Shown in pieces: positions 11,134 through 24,100 of a stretch of 64,000 nucleotides of DNA; positions within the stretch are counted from its first letter, which is position 1, and each line of letters starts with the position of its first letter. Below the pieces are notes generated by a model, which was given only the letters and a program-made list of their open reading frames with translations, had not been told where the DNA came from and did not search any database. The translations under genes were made by a program, and so were the position numbers. The stretch is from positions 124,001 through 188,000 of the forward strand of contig NW_020312347.1 in the NCBI RefSeq assembly GCF_002999335.1. Reading direction: 5' to 3'. The stretch is from Cyclospora cayetanensis. Its lineage: Eukaryota; Apicomplexa; Conoidasida; Eucoccidiorida; Eimeriidae.

Positions 11134-12200
11134 ATGTCTTTTGTCATGGAGGCCGGCGACTTCCCCCCGGAGGAGGGTGAGCAGCGGAGTTGGTTGAAGC
11201 ACTTAGAAGAAGAAGCGCGAGGCAGTCCCGGCTCTGGCGCAAGGCGCCGAGGAGCAGCAGAGTCGTTACAGGCAATTAGAGCCCAAAAGTTGAGCAAACA
11301 ACTCTTTGTTGTTTGGGCTCTAGTGCTGGCTCTGTCCACGGGCTTTTTGGGAGTTCACCTTGGAGCACGAAACACCAAGAGGGGCAAAGACAATGCCATG
11401 TGGCTTATTACCGTCGCTCTTATGGATTATTCCTTGATGCTGGGGTCGTTGTTGCTCAGCGGGATCGGGGTCTGGCTAAGGGATGAGATCTACATGCGGC
11501 AGTCGTCCATGTTGCAGGTTATTACTGCTTCCTGGTATGTTATTGAGCTTGCCTTCAACATGGCCTTTGTCGTTATCCTTTCAAAGATAGGAGGTGAATG
11601 GCAACGGCACGGGAAATACACCACCGGGCAAATCGAAAAATTCAACACTTTCATCACCATCCTGGTGGTCCTAGGGTGTCTTCTCGCCCCCCTCACTTTC
11701 CTTGGCAGTAAGGCGGCCATTTTCCCTTGTTGCTAATATTTTGTCTCCCCAGCCCAACCGTTTAGAGCATGCAGAGAAAGGGGCAGTTGGGGAGTCTTCC
11801 CGCAGGGTGCGCAAGGTGCCGCACCCATGGCGCAAACTGGAAAATAGGGGGAGAGGCACATGCGCAGTTGCTCGCAAAAAGCGCCCTCTGAAAATTGGTT
11901 GAAGGCGGACGGCCCCGAAGGGCCATCTGCCTTTCGTGTATCGATGTGTGACTCGCACGAAGTTTGTGATTCCACAGTCTTTGCGCCCCTGTTAACTCAC
12001 TCATGCCTCCTTAGTGTGATGCGTGGTACGTGCTGCATTCAACAGGTCGGCTGTCGTGGAATTTGTCAAAAGTTTACGAGGTGGACACCGTCGTGCGGAA
12101 GTTCCCCGAGAGGAATGAGATGCCATATCAATACGGAACATTCAAGGGCCCGCATGGCTCCTCTCTAAACAAGTCGCAAGAATACTCCGCTTCTCCTTGA
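11134..12200 (+). CDS. Four-helix integral membrane protein, function unknown
   Basis: Two exons, 11134-11707 and 12046-12200, join in phase 1 across donor GGCA|GTAAGG and acceptor CAACAG, giving 242 residues. The start is the ATG of MSFVMEAGDF; the open frame continues upstream, but that part looks non-coding. A charged cytosolic N-terminus of about 65 residues is followed by four predicted helices (around FVVWALVLALSTGFLGVHLG, ALMDYSLMLGSLLLSGIGVW, SWYVIELAFNMAFVVILSKI and FNTFITILVVLGCLLAPLTF). A hydrophilic tail of about 50 residues (YEVDTVVRKFPERNEMPYQY) is supplied by exon 2. The phase match and the abrupt change to a coherent hydrophilic frame support the splice. No known family (tetraspanin, GAPM, claudin) fits its cysteine or loop pattern. 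It is probably a lineage-restricted membrane protein. Confidence 0.8.
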
Positions 12201-12553
12201 CAGGGTGGCGCTAGGAAACAATGAGCCCGTTTCCCTAGAAGCGCTGAAACGAGCTGTGAGTCTTCTACTCCCGTGAAAGAGCAACGCAATGTTAACAGTG
12301 CCACGCGAGAGGCGGTTTGCCGCGCTTGTGCTTTTTCACAGCCGTCAAGATGCCCGAAAATTCGACTCGCAAGTTGCGAGATGCACCGTCCCTCTACTTG
12401 TGTTTCAGACAGTGTTGTTGATCCCTCCACGCAGCGTCTGCGCTCCCAAGGTTCTGGCCGAAAGAGCCATGCCCGCACCGGCTTTGCACGCGTCTCGGAG
12501 TAAACTATTCTCCGCACACCGAATTGCAGGAGAGAAATATAACAGCCTATGCT

Positions 12554-15071
12554 CTAAGTAGGCACCACCTCTTGTAATTGGGCTTGTGCCTTTTGAAGGC
12601 ATGCAGGAACGGCCTGCATACCCATTGCAACACAGCGTAAAACAGCACGCAACCGTCTCGAGCCCCAAAAAGTTGCGGCCCTAGCTGAGACAAATACATT
12701 GAGCATAGAAAAATCACGAAGGGGCCTACAGGCTTGCTCTGCTGTGCACCCGCCATACTGCATGCGAGAACCCCCCTAAAACGCGATTCTGAAACGGGAT
12801 TGCAGGGGAAAGGCCTTCTGACCTGCAGATTTGGGGGAGTCAGACACAGCACGAGGCCCCCTAGAGGCTTCTGTTCCGCCCCTGCAGCAAAGTCGGCGCA
12901 CATATTTAACACGCCAAAGGGAGGAGCTCACTAATGGACAGAACACACAGTCCTATGGCCCCCACTTAGCGGTGGACACCTACACACAACAACAGCTCAG
13001 CTCTGAAGGGGGCGACACCATCAGTGTGCCTCGGCTTAAGACTCCCAGAACGGGAATTCTCCAGGCTCATCCGGCAATAGAATCTTCTGGAGCTAAAGAA
13101 CTTTGTGACGCTGGTTACGTCTCTCCCTATCTATCTCTATCTCGATCTCTATCTCTCCTTCTCCCGCCTTTTTCCTTCTTCGCCCTCATGAAACTGGGGC
13201 CTCCTCTGCGTTCCGGGGTCCGTGCAACGGCGGCAGCGGTGCAGCCTTACCTGAGCCACTGCTCCTTTCGCATTGAAAGAAGCGAGACACTTCGCAGTGC
13301 AACTCGACAAGGAACGGCAGATCAGGAAAGGCGCGTCGAAGGTTCCAGACGGCTTCGGCGTCAGCAGAATCTTTGACTTCAGCTGAAAGACCAAGGAGAG
13401 CCCCTCCAGCGGTAGGCGTCCCTACCCGCAAGCCACGCCGCACCAAGGGTGAAAGTTGGAGGCGCGAATGCACGAAGCACCTCGATCTCCTTTGCAGCGC
13501 AGGGAGATTTTTCACACACGGCACATGCACACAGGCGAACAGGCCGCGAGGCTGCATGCGTCCGAGCCGCGGGAAGCGCACTCGATGACACACCTGGCTG
13601 TCAGGGAGGGCACTGCACAGCCGGCTCTAGACCACCGCTCAAGTGACCCTCTCATGGCTTGTTGTGTTGGTAGAGTCAACACAGCTGCACGTGCAGGGAG
13701 GCTGGACGGACGCTACGCCCCTCGTTGCATTTGTTTGCATTAAGCGCACTGACCCTGCCTTTGGCTGGCGGCGAGCTCCTCGCACATTCGCGCGATGTGG
13801 ACACAGAGTGCCTCACGAGTGTGTTCAGGGCCGGATGCCTTGAAGCCGCTGAGGCGTGCAAGGCCCTTAGCCCCCTCTGGACGGCATTCCGCGAAGACGC
13901 ATGCGTCTTTAGAGTGCTGCAGAAAAGGAGTTATAGCATCCCTCCCCATATACGCGCTCACTGTCACCGCATCAGCCTGGCACGAACACACACACACAAA
14001 CAAGTGGGTAGCGCTCTGCCCTCTGCTTACAGCGCAGCCTTTTGCCGGCTGCTGCTGGAAGGGGCAAGCGACAGAGAGCTGCATTCGCCTTTCTGGCATG
14101 GACAGCCACACAAGTAGCACATGGGAGCCGGCACTGGCTGCTGCACTACCGAGAATGAAGTAAAGAGAGTGAGAGCGAGAGACAGTGAGAGAGAGAGAGA
14201 CAGTGAGAGAGAGGGAAAGAGAGAGAGCGAGACAGACAGTGAGAGAGAGAGAGGGAAAGAGAGACAGAGAGACAGTGAGAGAGAGAGAGACACACACAGT
14301 TAGAGAGAGAGGAAGAGACAGAAGGCGCGTGGGGTAAAGGAGGCGAGTCAGTTTCCTCTGCCAATGTCTATGGATGGGGAGGGCAAGGAAGAGAGGAGCA
14401 GTTTTTGCTTCTCCTGTGCCTTGCCTTATGGACGTCGAAGAAGGCCCGCGCGTAGGCTGCGGCGGTGTTGGAAATATCGCCGCGTTTTCCGTCGATGATG
14501 AGCGCCACGTGGGGTGGCAGTTTCTTTACAATGGAGGCGAGCAGCTGTATGCAAACATACATGCAGTCGTTGCACGCAGGTCACCTGAGCGGGATGCCCC
14601 TTGAGACTCAGGCCTTGAGACTCAGGCTTTGAGACTCAGGCTTTGAGCCCCCTACGGAAGAAAGCAGACGAGGCGCGGAAAGAAAGTGTGCGGGCAAGAG
14701 AGAGGAGAGCGGCAGCTGAAGGGAAGGGCAGCTAGTATGCACCGACAGACAAGGAAGCCCATGTGTGGCGTTGAAGTCACTCAGCGTGGCCTTTGCAGCT
14801 GAGGCTATGTTTGGCCTACTGCGAAACCTTCGGGGCCGAATTGCTCGTAGTATGGGGTATCCAGCTTGACTGCAACGCAGGCTTCGACCTTCATGGCTTC
14901 TGCTAAAGCCTTGGCAAGCGCTGCCTTGGCGGTGCAAGGACATTGCAGCGCCTTGCATTCGCTGCAGCAGGGTGCAGAATCATCTTCTTGTGCTACGCAG
15001 AGAGGAGGATTCAGAGTCAAACAGAGAACGGGGCGTGCTGATGCCAATCGATGCTGGAGCACCCCCGGCAT
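12554..15071 (-). CDS. Orotidine 5'-phosphate decarboxylase
   Basis: Last step of de novo UMP synthesis (OMP to UMP plus CO2). Six exons join in frame to 326 residues: 15071-14820, 14544-14434, 13976-13754, 13382-13251, 12881-12823 and 12757-12554. Family landmarks in order are the N-terminal strand RPVLCLTLNPPL, the first catalytic Lys in ACVAVKLDTPYYEQFG, the K-x-x-D site in ALIIDGKRGDISNTAAAYAR, DAVTVSAYMGRDAITPFLQ, AEAVWNLRRAFPDLPFLV, and a C-terminal LNVFVSARAATFW/ACLQKAQAQLQEVV that corresponds to the last strand and helix. The phosphate-gripping PGxGAQ loop is not seen intact: SGSGAEQKPLGG is formed across the 13251/12881 junction after an unusual stretch of about 16 residues. That is either a real divergence or a mis-modelled junction. 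No OPRT domain is seen, so the enzyme appears monofunctional unless upstream exons exist. Confidence 0.9.
14160..14310. repeat. GA-rich microsatellite in an OMP decarboxylase intron
   Basis: Interrupted runs of GAGA, CAGTGAGAGA and GGGAAAGAGA fill this stretch inside the intron between 14434 and 13976. Confidence 0.9.
14601..14650. repeat. 14-15-bp tandem repeat (TTGAGACTCAGGC)
   Basis: Three to four adjacent copies of TTGAGACTCAGGC, separated by one or two bases, lie in the intron between 14820 and 14544 of the OMP decarboxylase gene. Confidence 0.9.
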
Positions 15072-18000
15072 TCTAGCCGACGGGCGGAAGTCGCCGAAAG
15101 GGCGCCTTGCGCGGAAAAGAAGAAGCAGGCGGACAGAGTCAGGCTAAAATGCCCCTTTGAAACTGAACGAGCAGCTTTTGAGCGGAGGGAGTGGGCACGC
15201 TCGGGGCCAGTAGGTACACTGGACCGCGGGCGGGGAGGAGGGGGGCAGGGGAGAGGCGGCTCTGTAGCCTGGGTTACATTATTCTGTTGATCACCGACGG
15301 GAAACACCAGCGAGGAGAAAACTCATGGGAAAGCCGTACCAAAAACACGTTCATGCGTATCTGTGCTCTGCGTTTCCTCGTGTGTCTAGGGGAAACGCCG
15401 CCTCGATATGGGTTCGGGGTCGATGCCTTCATGAAAGTCTGCAGGCCCTCATGGTGGATACTCCCAGGAAACGGAAAGCATTCTTCTCCCCAACTCACGC
15501 TGGGCATGCCTGCTACCTCTCCTGGTAGATGCATCAAACACGAACACGGTAGGAGGCGTAGAGTGTGCGCAGGCGGAACCTTTCCAGGCAGTGGATGTGA
15601 AGGGCGGCGATCTCTTTGTGAGTTCCGCTCTCTGTAGTAGCCGCCATTTCCTTTCTTCACTCGGCCATAGTACAGTTTTCCCACCTAACTGCAGGAGGGT
15701 TTGCCGTTCAGAGAAGGAGCGGCCTGGACTCGTCTAGGAGAGGGCACATTTTTTGGCTGTTTGCTTCTGGTAGGAAATACCACTTCATCTATAAGTGGCT
15801 CGGCTATTAGTTGAGCATCCATGCTGTATTGGCCTTTGTGAGCTGTCTCTCGTATCGGGCTTGTCTTTCATCATGGGAACCTTAAGGTGCGACATGCGGG
15901 TAGTGTGCTCAAGTAAGTGTGTTCCTAACATGGCTGTTTGACACTCCAGCGCCCAACAAGGTCCGCTGCGAAAGCCTCTCTAGCCATAATCTGATGGCTC
16001 CTCAAGGAAGCCGACGATAAACGGGATGCGAAATTGGGGAAAACTCCGCTACTCCTCTGTTTCGTAGTGGGAAGAGGGGGTGAGGGGTAGCGGCAGGGGT
16101 GGGGGGGACATAGCGTACGCGTGATCAATCGAGCTCAAGCTCGCATTAGTCAGGCACTGAAGCGTATTTTGAGGTCAAGAGGAAAAGCATCGGCGCAGAG
16201 AAGCCAAGCTAACCTTCTGACAACCCCTGGCCCAGCATTGCAACTTGACACACACGAAATGCGAGGGCAGTCGAAAGCCTGACGGCTGCAGCCTGCCGCC
16301 TTTGGTTGTGTAACTGCCTCAGAAAAGATTGTGGTGCTCCCGTTCTTCCCCCTTGTGTCGCGTTATGTCCCTAGTTGTCCTACCAGTTGACATCCAGGGT
16401 CCGAATGCGCTTTGTGCTGCTCGAATGAATCCGGTACTGAAAAAGACAGTTCCAAGGCGCCTCAACGCAAACATCTGCCAACATTCTCCGTTCAAGCTAT
16501 CATACGTTATTGAACTGGCCACTTGCGTCTTGCATCTTTAAAATGCACAAGAACCACAAGTGTGCGAGCTGCTTGTTTTTGCCAGACACTTTCTCTCAGA
16601 GACGAGAGTATTCTGCTTGCGTCGTGTGTGATCTTTTACGGGTCTAGCGTTGCGGAATCAGGAGGAGCGCAGTACTGACTGACCCAAGTGTGCGATCAAG
16701 CAGTTTCTAGTCGCCGCTGGCCGTTGAAAGAGGATAATTGTTTTCGCCTCCTGTAGAAGGCAATGCACATATAATGCTGCTGCGTAAAGGCGTATATTGT
16801 GGAAAGAGCAAGTCGCTCCGGATTGCTGTGCCTGAATTTGAACCACTTTGAAGGCCTCTTCGCCGCCATCGCATGTCAACAAGCCCCAGCTGATAAGGAA
16901 ATGCGTATGCAGAAGCTTCCAGTTCCTCCAGTAGGTACCGATGTCTCTGAGGCTACTTCCTTTTGAAGTCGTCTGTAGTGACATGCGCAATACTTGGGGC
17001 CAAGACTCGGAGGCGAAAGTCCTAGGCTTCGTGGGAGAGCTTGCCGTGCAACTGTTTTGCGGATAATGTGCATGAATTCTTGGCGCCACTAAACTGATCC
17101 TACTTTTCAAGAGCTTGTCAGCGACAGAAGAAACCCTACGACGAGGACGGGCACCCTGCAACACTGCCGCCAGTGGCTTCTAAAGTGAACTAATTTACAT
17201 GAAGCCTACACCCGTACAACGCAACTGCTCAAAGCAGCTAACAAGGCTTTAGCAAAGAAAGCCAAAGTGTGGGCACTGACTGTCGTGCCAAAGTAGTCAG
17301 TTTCGTCTTAGCATTATCCAACTGGGCAGATCTGTCCACTCCGCCTATCACCTTAAAAGGCATCGATATCTGTAAACCCGAGGCACGCCCTTGTTCAATT
17401 GTTCCAGCTGCATGCCCAGCATTCGTTAAGAGATAATCAGCGTGCTCAAAGCACGTGGTGGATCATCCTTTAGCAATATTTCAAGCACACAGACGCTTCA
17501 TGCCGATTGGACAGGCGCTGACACCCAAGATAGGCAAAGCTCGTGAAGATAGCGCCTAAAGTAGGGATTTCTGTGCATGAAGGTTGAAAATATGGAGCGC
17601 AATAGGGTGGATGTCTAGACAAAAGTGGTCGTGGTTGCAATTGTGGCTATGGATCCACTATACCATCAAGTGAGTGCGCACAGGCACACCCATACCCACA
17701 CACCCACACACACACGCACACCCACACACATACACATACACACACACACATGACTACCCACATGAGAAAAGCCTTTTTATGACACTCTTACTCTAGTACT
17801 CGACTCCGCCTTTTTGCCCCTATGGCCGCACACGGCTACGCTGAGAGGCAGGGAATGCGCCTCCCCAGCGGAGTGTAAAGCCTGTGAACCGTCCCTTTGT
17901 TGCCTCAAGACTCCTCAAGAGCACTTATTAGTAACGCAATTGGCATTTAAGCCTGTTCTATCCGTGGATTTAGGGTACAAAGATGCAGTGTCTTTGCAGA

Positions 18001-18334
18001 ACAGCCCTTCATGGGTGACCTCGCATTGCGGCCTGAGGGCTGGAAACGGCGGTTTTCCCCTCTCTGCCGTGTCCGACCACCATTTTGTTTCCCGCATATT
18101 TTATTTCAAGTTGGAAGCGCAAGAAACGAGCGCGCATCCTGCTTGTTCAGCTTGTCAAACCCTAGGAAGGCCCCCGTCCAGTGGTCTGCATGCCGCCCGA
18201 TGCAGCTTCTGGTCATTTGGTTTGTCAGGTTCCCGTTCACCGGTTGTCAGCATCTTATCTGCCTCTAATTATTTGCCTTTTAATCACAAGGTACACACTC
18301 TGGAGGGCCTATAACACCAGAGCAATTCCCACAG
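15072..18334. other. Intergenic region, no identifiable gene
   Basis: No ORF here shows a recognisable domain. Open frames at 17164-16658 (-) and 17814-18314 (+) are long enough to notice but have no family motif. The second could be 5' exon material of the GT20 gene. A CA-rich microsatellite lies at about 17675-17750. Confidence 0.5.
17675..17750. repeat. CA-rich microsatellite
   Basis: Imperfect CACACC/CACACA repeats cover about 75 bp upstream of the GT20 gene. Confidence 0.9.
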
Positions 18335-18432
18335 CGTAGGCGTTGCAGCGTCGTCATCGTGGGTTTGGGGAAAGCTGCACTGCTCGCCACCAGGTACGGT
18401 GATCGGCCTTTTCGACTGAAGGGTTTTTTTCT

Positions 18433-21097
18433 GTGATCAAAAGGGCAGCGAGCGCCTCCGCTTCTGCCATCCTTGAACATTGCACACCTCCACGCCGCTC
18501 CGTGCAACTGTTGCGAAGAAGAGAGGTGCTCCGAAGGACGCTGGAAAGCCCTTTCTGCTGGGCTGTTGCACCTGGAGGTGCACGGACTCTCTGTAGAGAT
18601 AGGGAGAAGGTATTCGAGAAGGCCTTTGCAGCAGCAGAAATAGGGGGGAAGGGGGGCACTGCTGTCGTGGTATCCATAGAGGCGACTGCTATCGCTGCGG
18701 TGTCTCCTCCGTTCCTGGAGTGGGACGAGCGGCACTTCCAGCGGAGGCTGCAACATCGCCTGTTTGTTCTTGACAGCGAACTCATGGAGGCTGCTCAGGA
18801 AGTGCCCCTGCTGCCGCAAGCATCCACCCCTCACCAGCGCTTGGAGTCTGCCGCAGACTGTTTCCCCTTAAGCGTGCCAGACGCCTTGCAAGCAGGCGCT
18901 CAAGGAGCTCAGCAAATACTCCCGAAGCCGCAGGACCTCGTTCTGCAGCGGAAGCAGTGGGCTGGTGAAGAGCAGCAGCAGCAGCAATCGCAGGAGGTGC
19001 AGTCGCGGCAGCACCTACCCAACCCCTCGCTCCTCCTCCAGACTGCCCAGTACGCCTCTGAGGTGTCTGTACAGCAAAGCCCCCTGCACCAGAACATGCA
19101 GCACCAGAACGTGCAGCAGCAGAACGTGCAGCAGCAGAACGTGCAGCAGCAGCTGCTGGAGCCTTATGCCGTCCAAAGTCTCGTGTTGCCGCAGCCGCAT
19201 CAACCACTCTCTCCTCTTGAGCTAGACTTGCAGCTTGGGAAGCCGAATAAGCCTCAAGGGCTTGTAAGCCTCCCCCAAATTTCCAAAGAGCAGCCGCATG
19301 CCTCTTTGCAGCAACCCGTATTGACAGCCTCACTTCAGCAACACCAGCTCTTCGAACAAAGGGCCTTGCAGCACAGTTGTGCAGTGCAGAGGCAACCGCT
19401 GCAGCAATCGAGGATCCAGCCTTTCCCGCATGCAGCGAGTCAACTAGACCCTCTGAGGCTCGCGTCTGTAGCGCCAGCTGCCACGTCGATCGAGCCGCAG
19501 AGCAGCAGATCCTTGCCACTAAGACACACTGTGCCGCTTCTTCCTTCCCAGCAGCCTTACCCGCAGCGAGAGCTGGGCAGCCAGCAAGGAAAGCAGCATT
19601 TGCTGAAGACACACCCCCTGTTAGAGCAGCATCAAGCGCATCAGCTGCAGCAGCAGCAGCTGGTCCTTCCGCAGCAGCTGCAACAGCTGCAGCAGCGGCA
19701 GCAGCGGCAGATGCTGCACCAGCAGCAGCAGCAGATGCAAGAGGCAGGTTCTTTCCAGTCGCAGCACGGCGTTCCCCTGACGGCGCTTTTCGAGAAGCCG
19801 CAATGGCAGCAGTCTTTGTTGCGACTGCAGCAGCCACAACAGCAGCAGCAGCATATGCTGCAACCACAACAACCACAGCAGCAGCTGGAGCATATGCTGC
19901 AACCACAACAGCAGCCACAACAGCAGCAGCTGGAGCATATGCTGCAGCCACAACAACCACAACAGCAGCAGCAGCATATGCTGCAGCCACAACAGCAGCA
20001 GCAGCAGCAGCTGGAGCATATGCTGCAACCACAACAACCACAACCACAGCAGCAGCAATATATGCTGCAACCACAACAACCACAACCACCGCAAAAGCAG
20101 CAGCAAATGCTTCTTCCTGAGCGAACAGTAGGCCCTGTGTTACTCCTGAGACCAAGCGTGTATCCTGCAGAAGGAGCAGCAGGCAGCACGCATGCAGCCG
20201 CCACTCCGCCTTCCAGCGCGCATGCAGCGGCATGCAAAGTGACGGCTAAGAAGGGGCCAAGCGGTGTAGAGAGCGGCAGCAGCGAGGAGAGCAGTCGGAA
20301 CGAGGGGGGGATCTCTCGCACATCCTCTTTGAGCTCGCAAACGGTTTCCCTACAGAGCAGCACTCCTCTAGCAGTGCAACCACAGCCGCTGCAAAGCAAA
20401 AAAAAATTCTTTCCTGCAGTTGCCGCTGGTGAGGCGGGGGCAAACAAGGTCAGACAGCAGGGTGCCACAGCGTCTTCAAAATATGGCAGTGGCAGTCCTC
20501 AGCTCCCAGCAGCAGCACAGAGCTTTAGGCTGCAAGCGAGATATCCGAAGCAGCAGCACTTGCAGCACTTGCAGCGTGTGCAGAAGGCACTCCCCCCAGT
20601 TGCGCGTGCGAAAAGCTGCGTCGAAGAAGGTCTGCCTTTGGCGTATGGCTTGCCGAAGAGGGCAAGTGTAGAACCTGCTTCGAGCGACAGCGGCAGCAGC
20701 CACAATGCCATCGGCAGCAGCACTTCTGCAGGTTGCTGCTCCAGCAGCGGAACTGTTCAGGGATGTGTGAGGAGCTCTCAGCTTCCTCGAAGTGCTCATC
20801 GGGAGATGGCAGCTCTTAGGATTTCTGCTAGGTCAGTTAAGGACGCATCTTCGCCGCTTCATGCCGCTGTCAGTTCCAGTTCTTCTCCGGCGCGCAAGGC
20901 GGCGAGTAAGGCAGCAGCGGCTGCAGCAGCAGGAGCAGGAGCAGGAGCAGCAGCAGGAGCAGGAGCAGGAGCAGCAGCAGGAGCAGGAGCCGCTGATGTT
21001 TCCAGAATTCTACGCCGAAGCGGCAGAAATGATGCTTCTTTCAAGGATGCAAGGGAAGGAGGAGGAGGTATTGGTAGTGATGATGCTGCTGCTTCCG

Positions 21098-21135
<38 letters not shown>

Positions 21136-24100
21136 GAAGCAGACGCAGCAGCAGCAGCAGGAGATGCAGCAGCGGCAGCAGAAGCAGAAGCAGCAGCATG
21201 GCGTCCTCCTGCCGTAGCACCTGTGCCTCATTTGCCTGCGTTTGCAGCAGCAGCTGCTGCGAGCGGTGCTGCAGTTGCCACGAGAAGCATTCTTGCAGCA
21301 GTTGACGACAGCTCAACTTTGCGTCAGCTGACAGCGCTGGGGGGGGATGCAGAACGGGAGTGCATTCGATGGTCGTATGACGGAGTTTCGTCTGCCCTTA
21401 CGCCAGCTTGCGTTTCTTCTTCTTCCGCTACTGCTGCTACAGCCGCTACTGCTTCTTCTTCTCCCGCTGCTGCTTCTTCTTCTTCCGCTACTGCTGCCAC
21501 TGCTGCTTCTTCTCCCGCTGCTGCTTCTTCTCCCGCTGCTTCTGCTACGTCTGCAGTCCCCTTCAGGGCAGACGCAGTAGCAGCAGAACCGGCAGGAGAA
21601 GAAGCAGCAGAGACAGCAGGAGAAGAAACAGGAGGAGCAGCAGGAGCAAGAGCGGCAAGACGCGAAGCGGGGAGTGGGGATGGCAGGTGTGTTGAAGTGT
21701 CTTTGGAGGAGTGTGGAAGCTTGGCATCGCCTTCTTGGAGCGTTCCTGTGGGCAGCTGTTCAGAGGAGGTTTCTGCATTTTGCAGTCATGGGGAGCAGCC
21801 GCCGCATCCGTCTATTCAGACGGCAGTGTCTCTGTCGAAGGCTGCAGCGACAGTGGCTCTCAAGGCTTCTTCTGCTTCTGTACTGCCGCCTCTGGGAACG
21901 TCTCTGCCCCCCGAGCTGCTAGCAGATGTGCAGCAGCGTGACTTGCCTCCGTTGAGTACAGGGCTTGCGGCAGCTGAAGTGACAGAGCAGCTCAAAGTGT
22001 TGCAACGGGCAGCTCTTTCCAAGACGGCGATTTTTCCTGGTTTGCGCCTAGCAGATTCGAAGGCAGGCACTTGCACGCCGCAAGAAGATGCACAGCAGCA
22101 AAAGGAGCAGCAACAGGAGCAGCATCAGCAGCTTCAACAGGAGCAGCATCAGCAGCTTCAACAGGAGCAGCATCAACAGCAAAAGGAGCAGCATCAGCAG
22201 CTTCAACAGGAGCAGCATCAGCAGCTTCAACAGGAGCAGCATCAACAGCAAAAGGAGCAGCATCAGCAGCTTCAACAGGAGCAGCATCAAAGGGGGCAGT
22301 GCTCGCCTTTAGTCCATGGTAGCTGCGCAGAGCCTGTTGCTGCGACAGCCTCGCGTGCGCAGGAAGAAGGCTTTTCTGTTGTGCATGCAGCAGCGGCGTC
22401 TTCTGGAGGAGTCTGTACGCCTCTGGCCGCTGCAGTGTCTTCTTCTTCTTCTCATAACACCAGCAAGGCAAGCCGTTGTGCTCCAGTGACATTCACGCAG
22501 CGCAGCATGATGCGAGGCTTTCAAGAAGGCAGCGAGGCATCCGAGAAGACGGCGAAGGAGAGGCGTTCCTCGGCAGACTTCGCTGGGAGCAGCAGCAGCG
22601 GGGGGGGAGGGGGAGGGGTATGGGGAATGCGTCACAGGCTGCCGTTGTTGCATCACGTGGATCAGTGCATGTCTTCGAAGGGAGGCATGAGCAAGCGGCA
22701 GCGCGTGTTTCTCTCGGAGAGTATGGGGTGTGTCGAGGAAGAGAAGAGAAAAGCGGGGGGGGCAGGAATAGCTCCCTTGACACGACTGCCCCTGTGGCAG
22801 CAAGAGACGCCGTACGCAGAAACTCCCAGGAAGCTGAATTTGACCTCCTTTGTGGGGGAGACGTGGACGAATCGCTCGAAGGGAAAATTCATCATTGTCG
22901 TGAGACGGCTGCCCTTTGACATTCGCACCACTCGAAACTGCCTCGCGAGAATCGAATGTCTGCTCCTTGGGCAGCAAGAAGGTTCATCCTGCTCCTCTTC
23001 CTCGTCATCGTCATCCTGCTCCTCTTCCTCGTCATCGTCATCCTGCTCCTCTTCCTCGTCCTCGTCATCCTCCTCCCCACTGACTGGAGAAAGTAGGGAG
23101 GAAGGAGGAGGCGGCAAGAGCAAGAGCAAGAGCAAGAGCAGCAGCAGCAGCAGCAGGAGCAGCAACAGCAGCCTGAGCAAGAGCAGCAAGAGCAACAGGA
23201 GCAACAGGAGCATTTTCCTCTCTGGGGGGAAGGGCGAGGAGGAGCGGGGGAAGAGTGGCGAGATGGTGTCGACAGGAGAGACACAGCCTTCGTCCGCTTC
23301 CTTGGATGCTCTTGGAGAGTCTGAAGTGTTTCTGCCAGAGCCGCTTCGCAGCCTTTCTTCTCTTGGTCCGCAGAAGCAGCGGCGATGCAACGGGGAAGAA
23401 GGCTTTCTAGGCAGCAGCCACTCCCTCGACGATCTCGGGAGATTCGCCTCGCAAGGATCTTCAGGAACGACTGCTAGCTGCGGATGGGGCGCAGCAGGAG
23501 ACACAGAAGGCGATCCAGACAGCTGCAGGCGAGATGCCTTCCGTCTTCGCTCCTTAGCTCTTGCCAGAGAACTCCTCCGACGCGTTCGCAGCGAAATGCA
23601 ACTCGTGCCTCAAAGAGGGAAAGCCATACGCAGTCTCCTTGAGGCTCCTGTCGGATGCGCCCCCCCCCCCACAGGGGGGCTTCCCGTCACGAGCCACTCC
23701 GAGACTGCCTTGCTGCATCTTTCCGCAGAACAAAAAGCATCATCTTCGAGCCTCCCCTCCCCTGACGTGCCGACAGAGCAGCACCAAGAGCAGCAACAGA
23801 AGCACAAACAAGAGCAGCAACAGAAGCACAAACAAGAGCAGCAACAGAAGCACAAACAAGAGCAAAAAGAGGCCGGTGATGACGATGAATGTGCTGCTTC
23901 AGCGGATGCGGCTGCTGCTCCCTCGCGCGTCCTCTCTGAGAACAAAAAGATGGCCATGTCAGAGAATGCCTCGGGGAGGGGGGGAGGGGGGTCGACGCAT
24001 GCGTTTTCGAGCAGCAGCGAGCAGCAGCCGCTACTACTCGACGGATCAGGGAGCTCTGGAAGGGGAGGAACGGGGGGGGGCATAGGGGGTGACCCCTCCT

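Noticed and set aside
18782..20233. 483-codon minus-strand ORF rich in Ala, Val and Leu
   Set aside because: It is antisense to the CAG-repeat block of the GT20 gene; CTG/GCT/TGC triplets have no stops in any frame, and the plus strand carries the conserved domain in frame.
22662..23504. 280-codon minus-strand ORF with Asp/Glu and Leu runs
   Set aside because: It is a shadow of serine and proline triplets in the GT20 exon, with no domain of its own.
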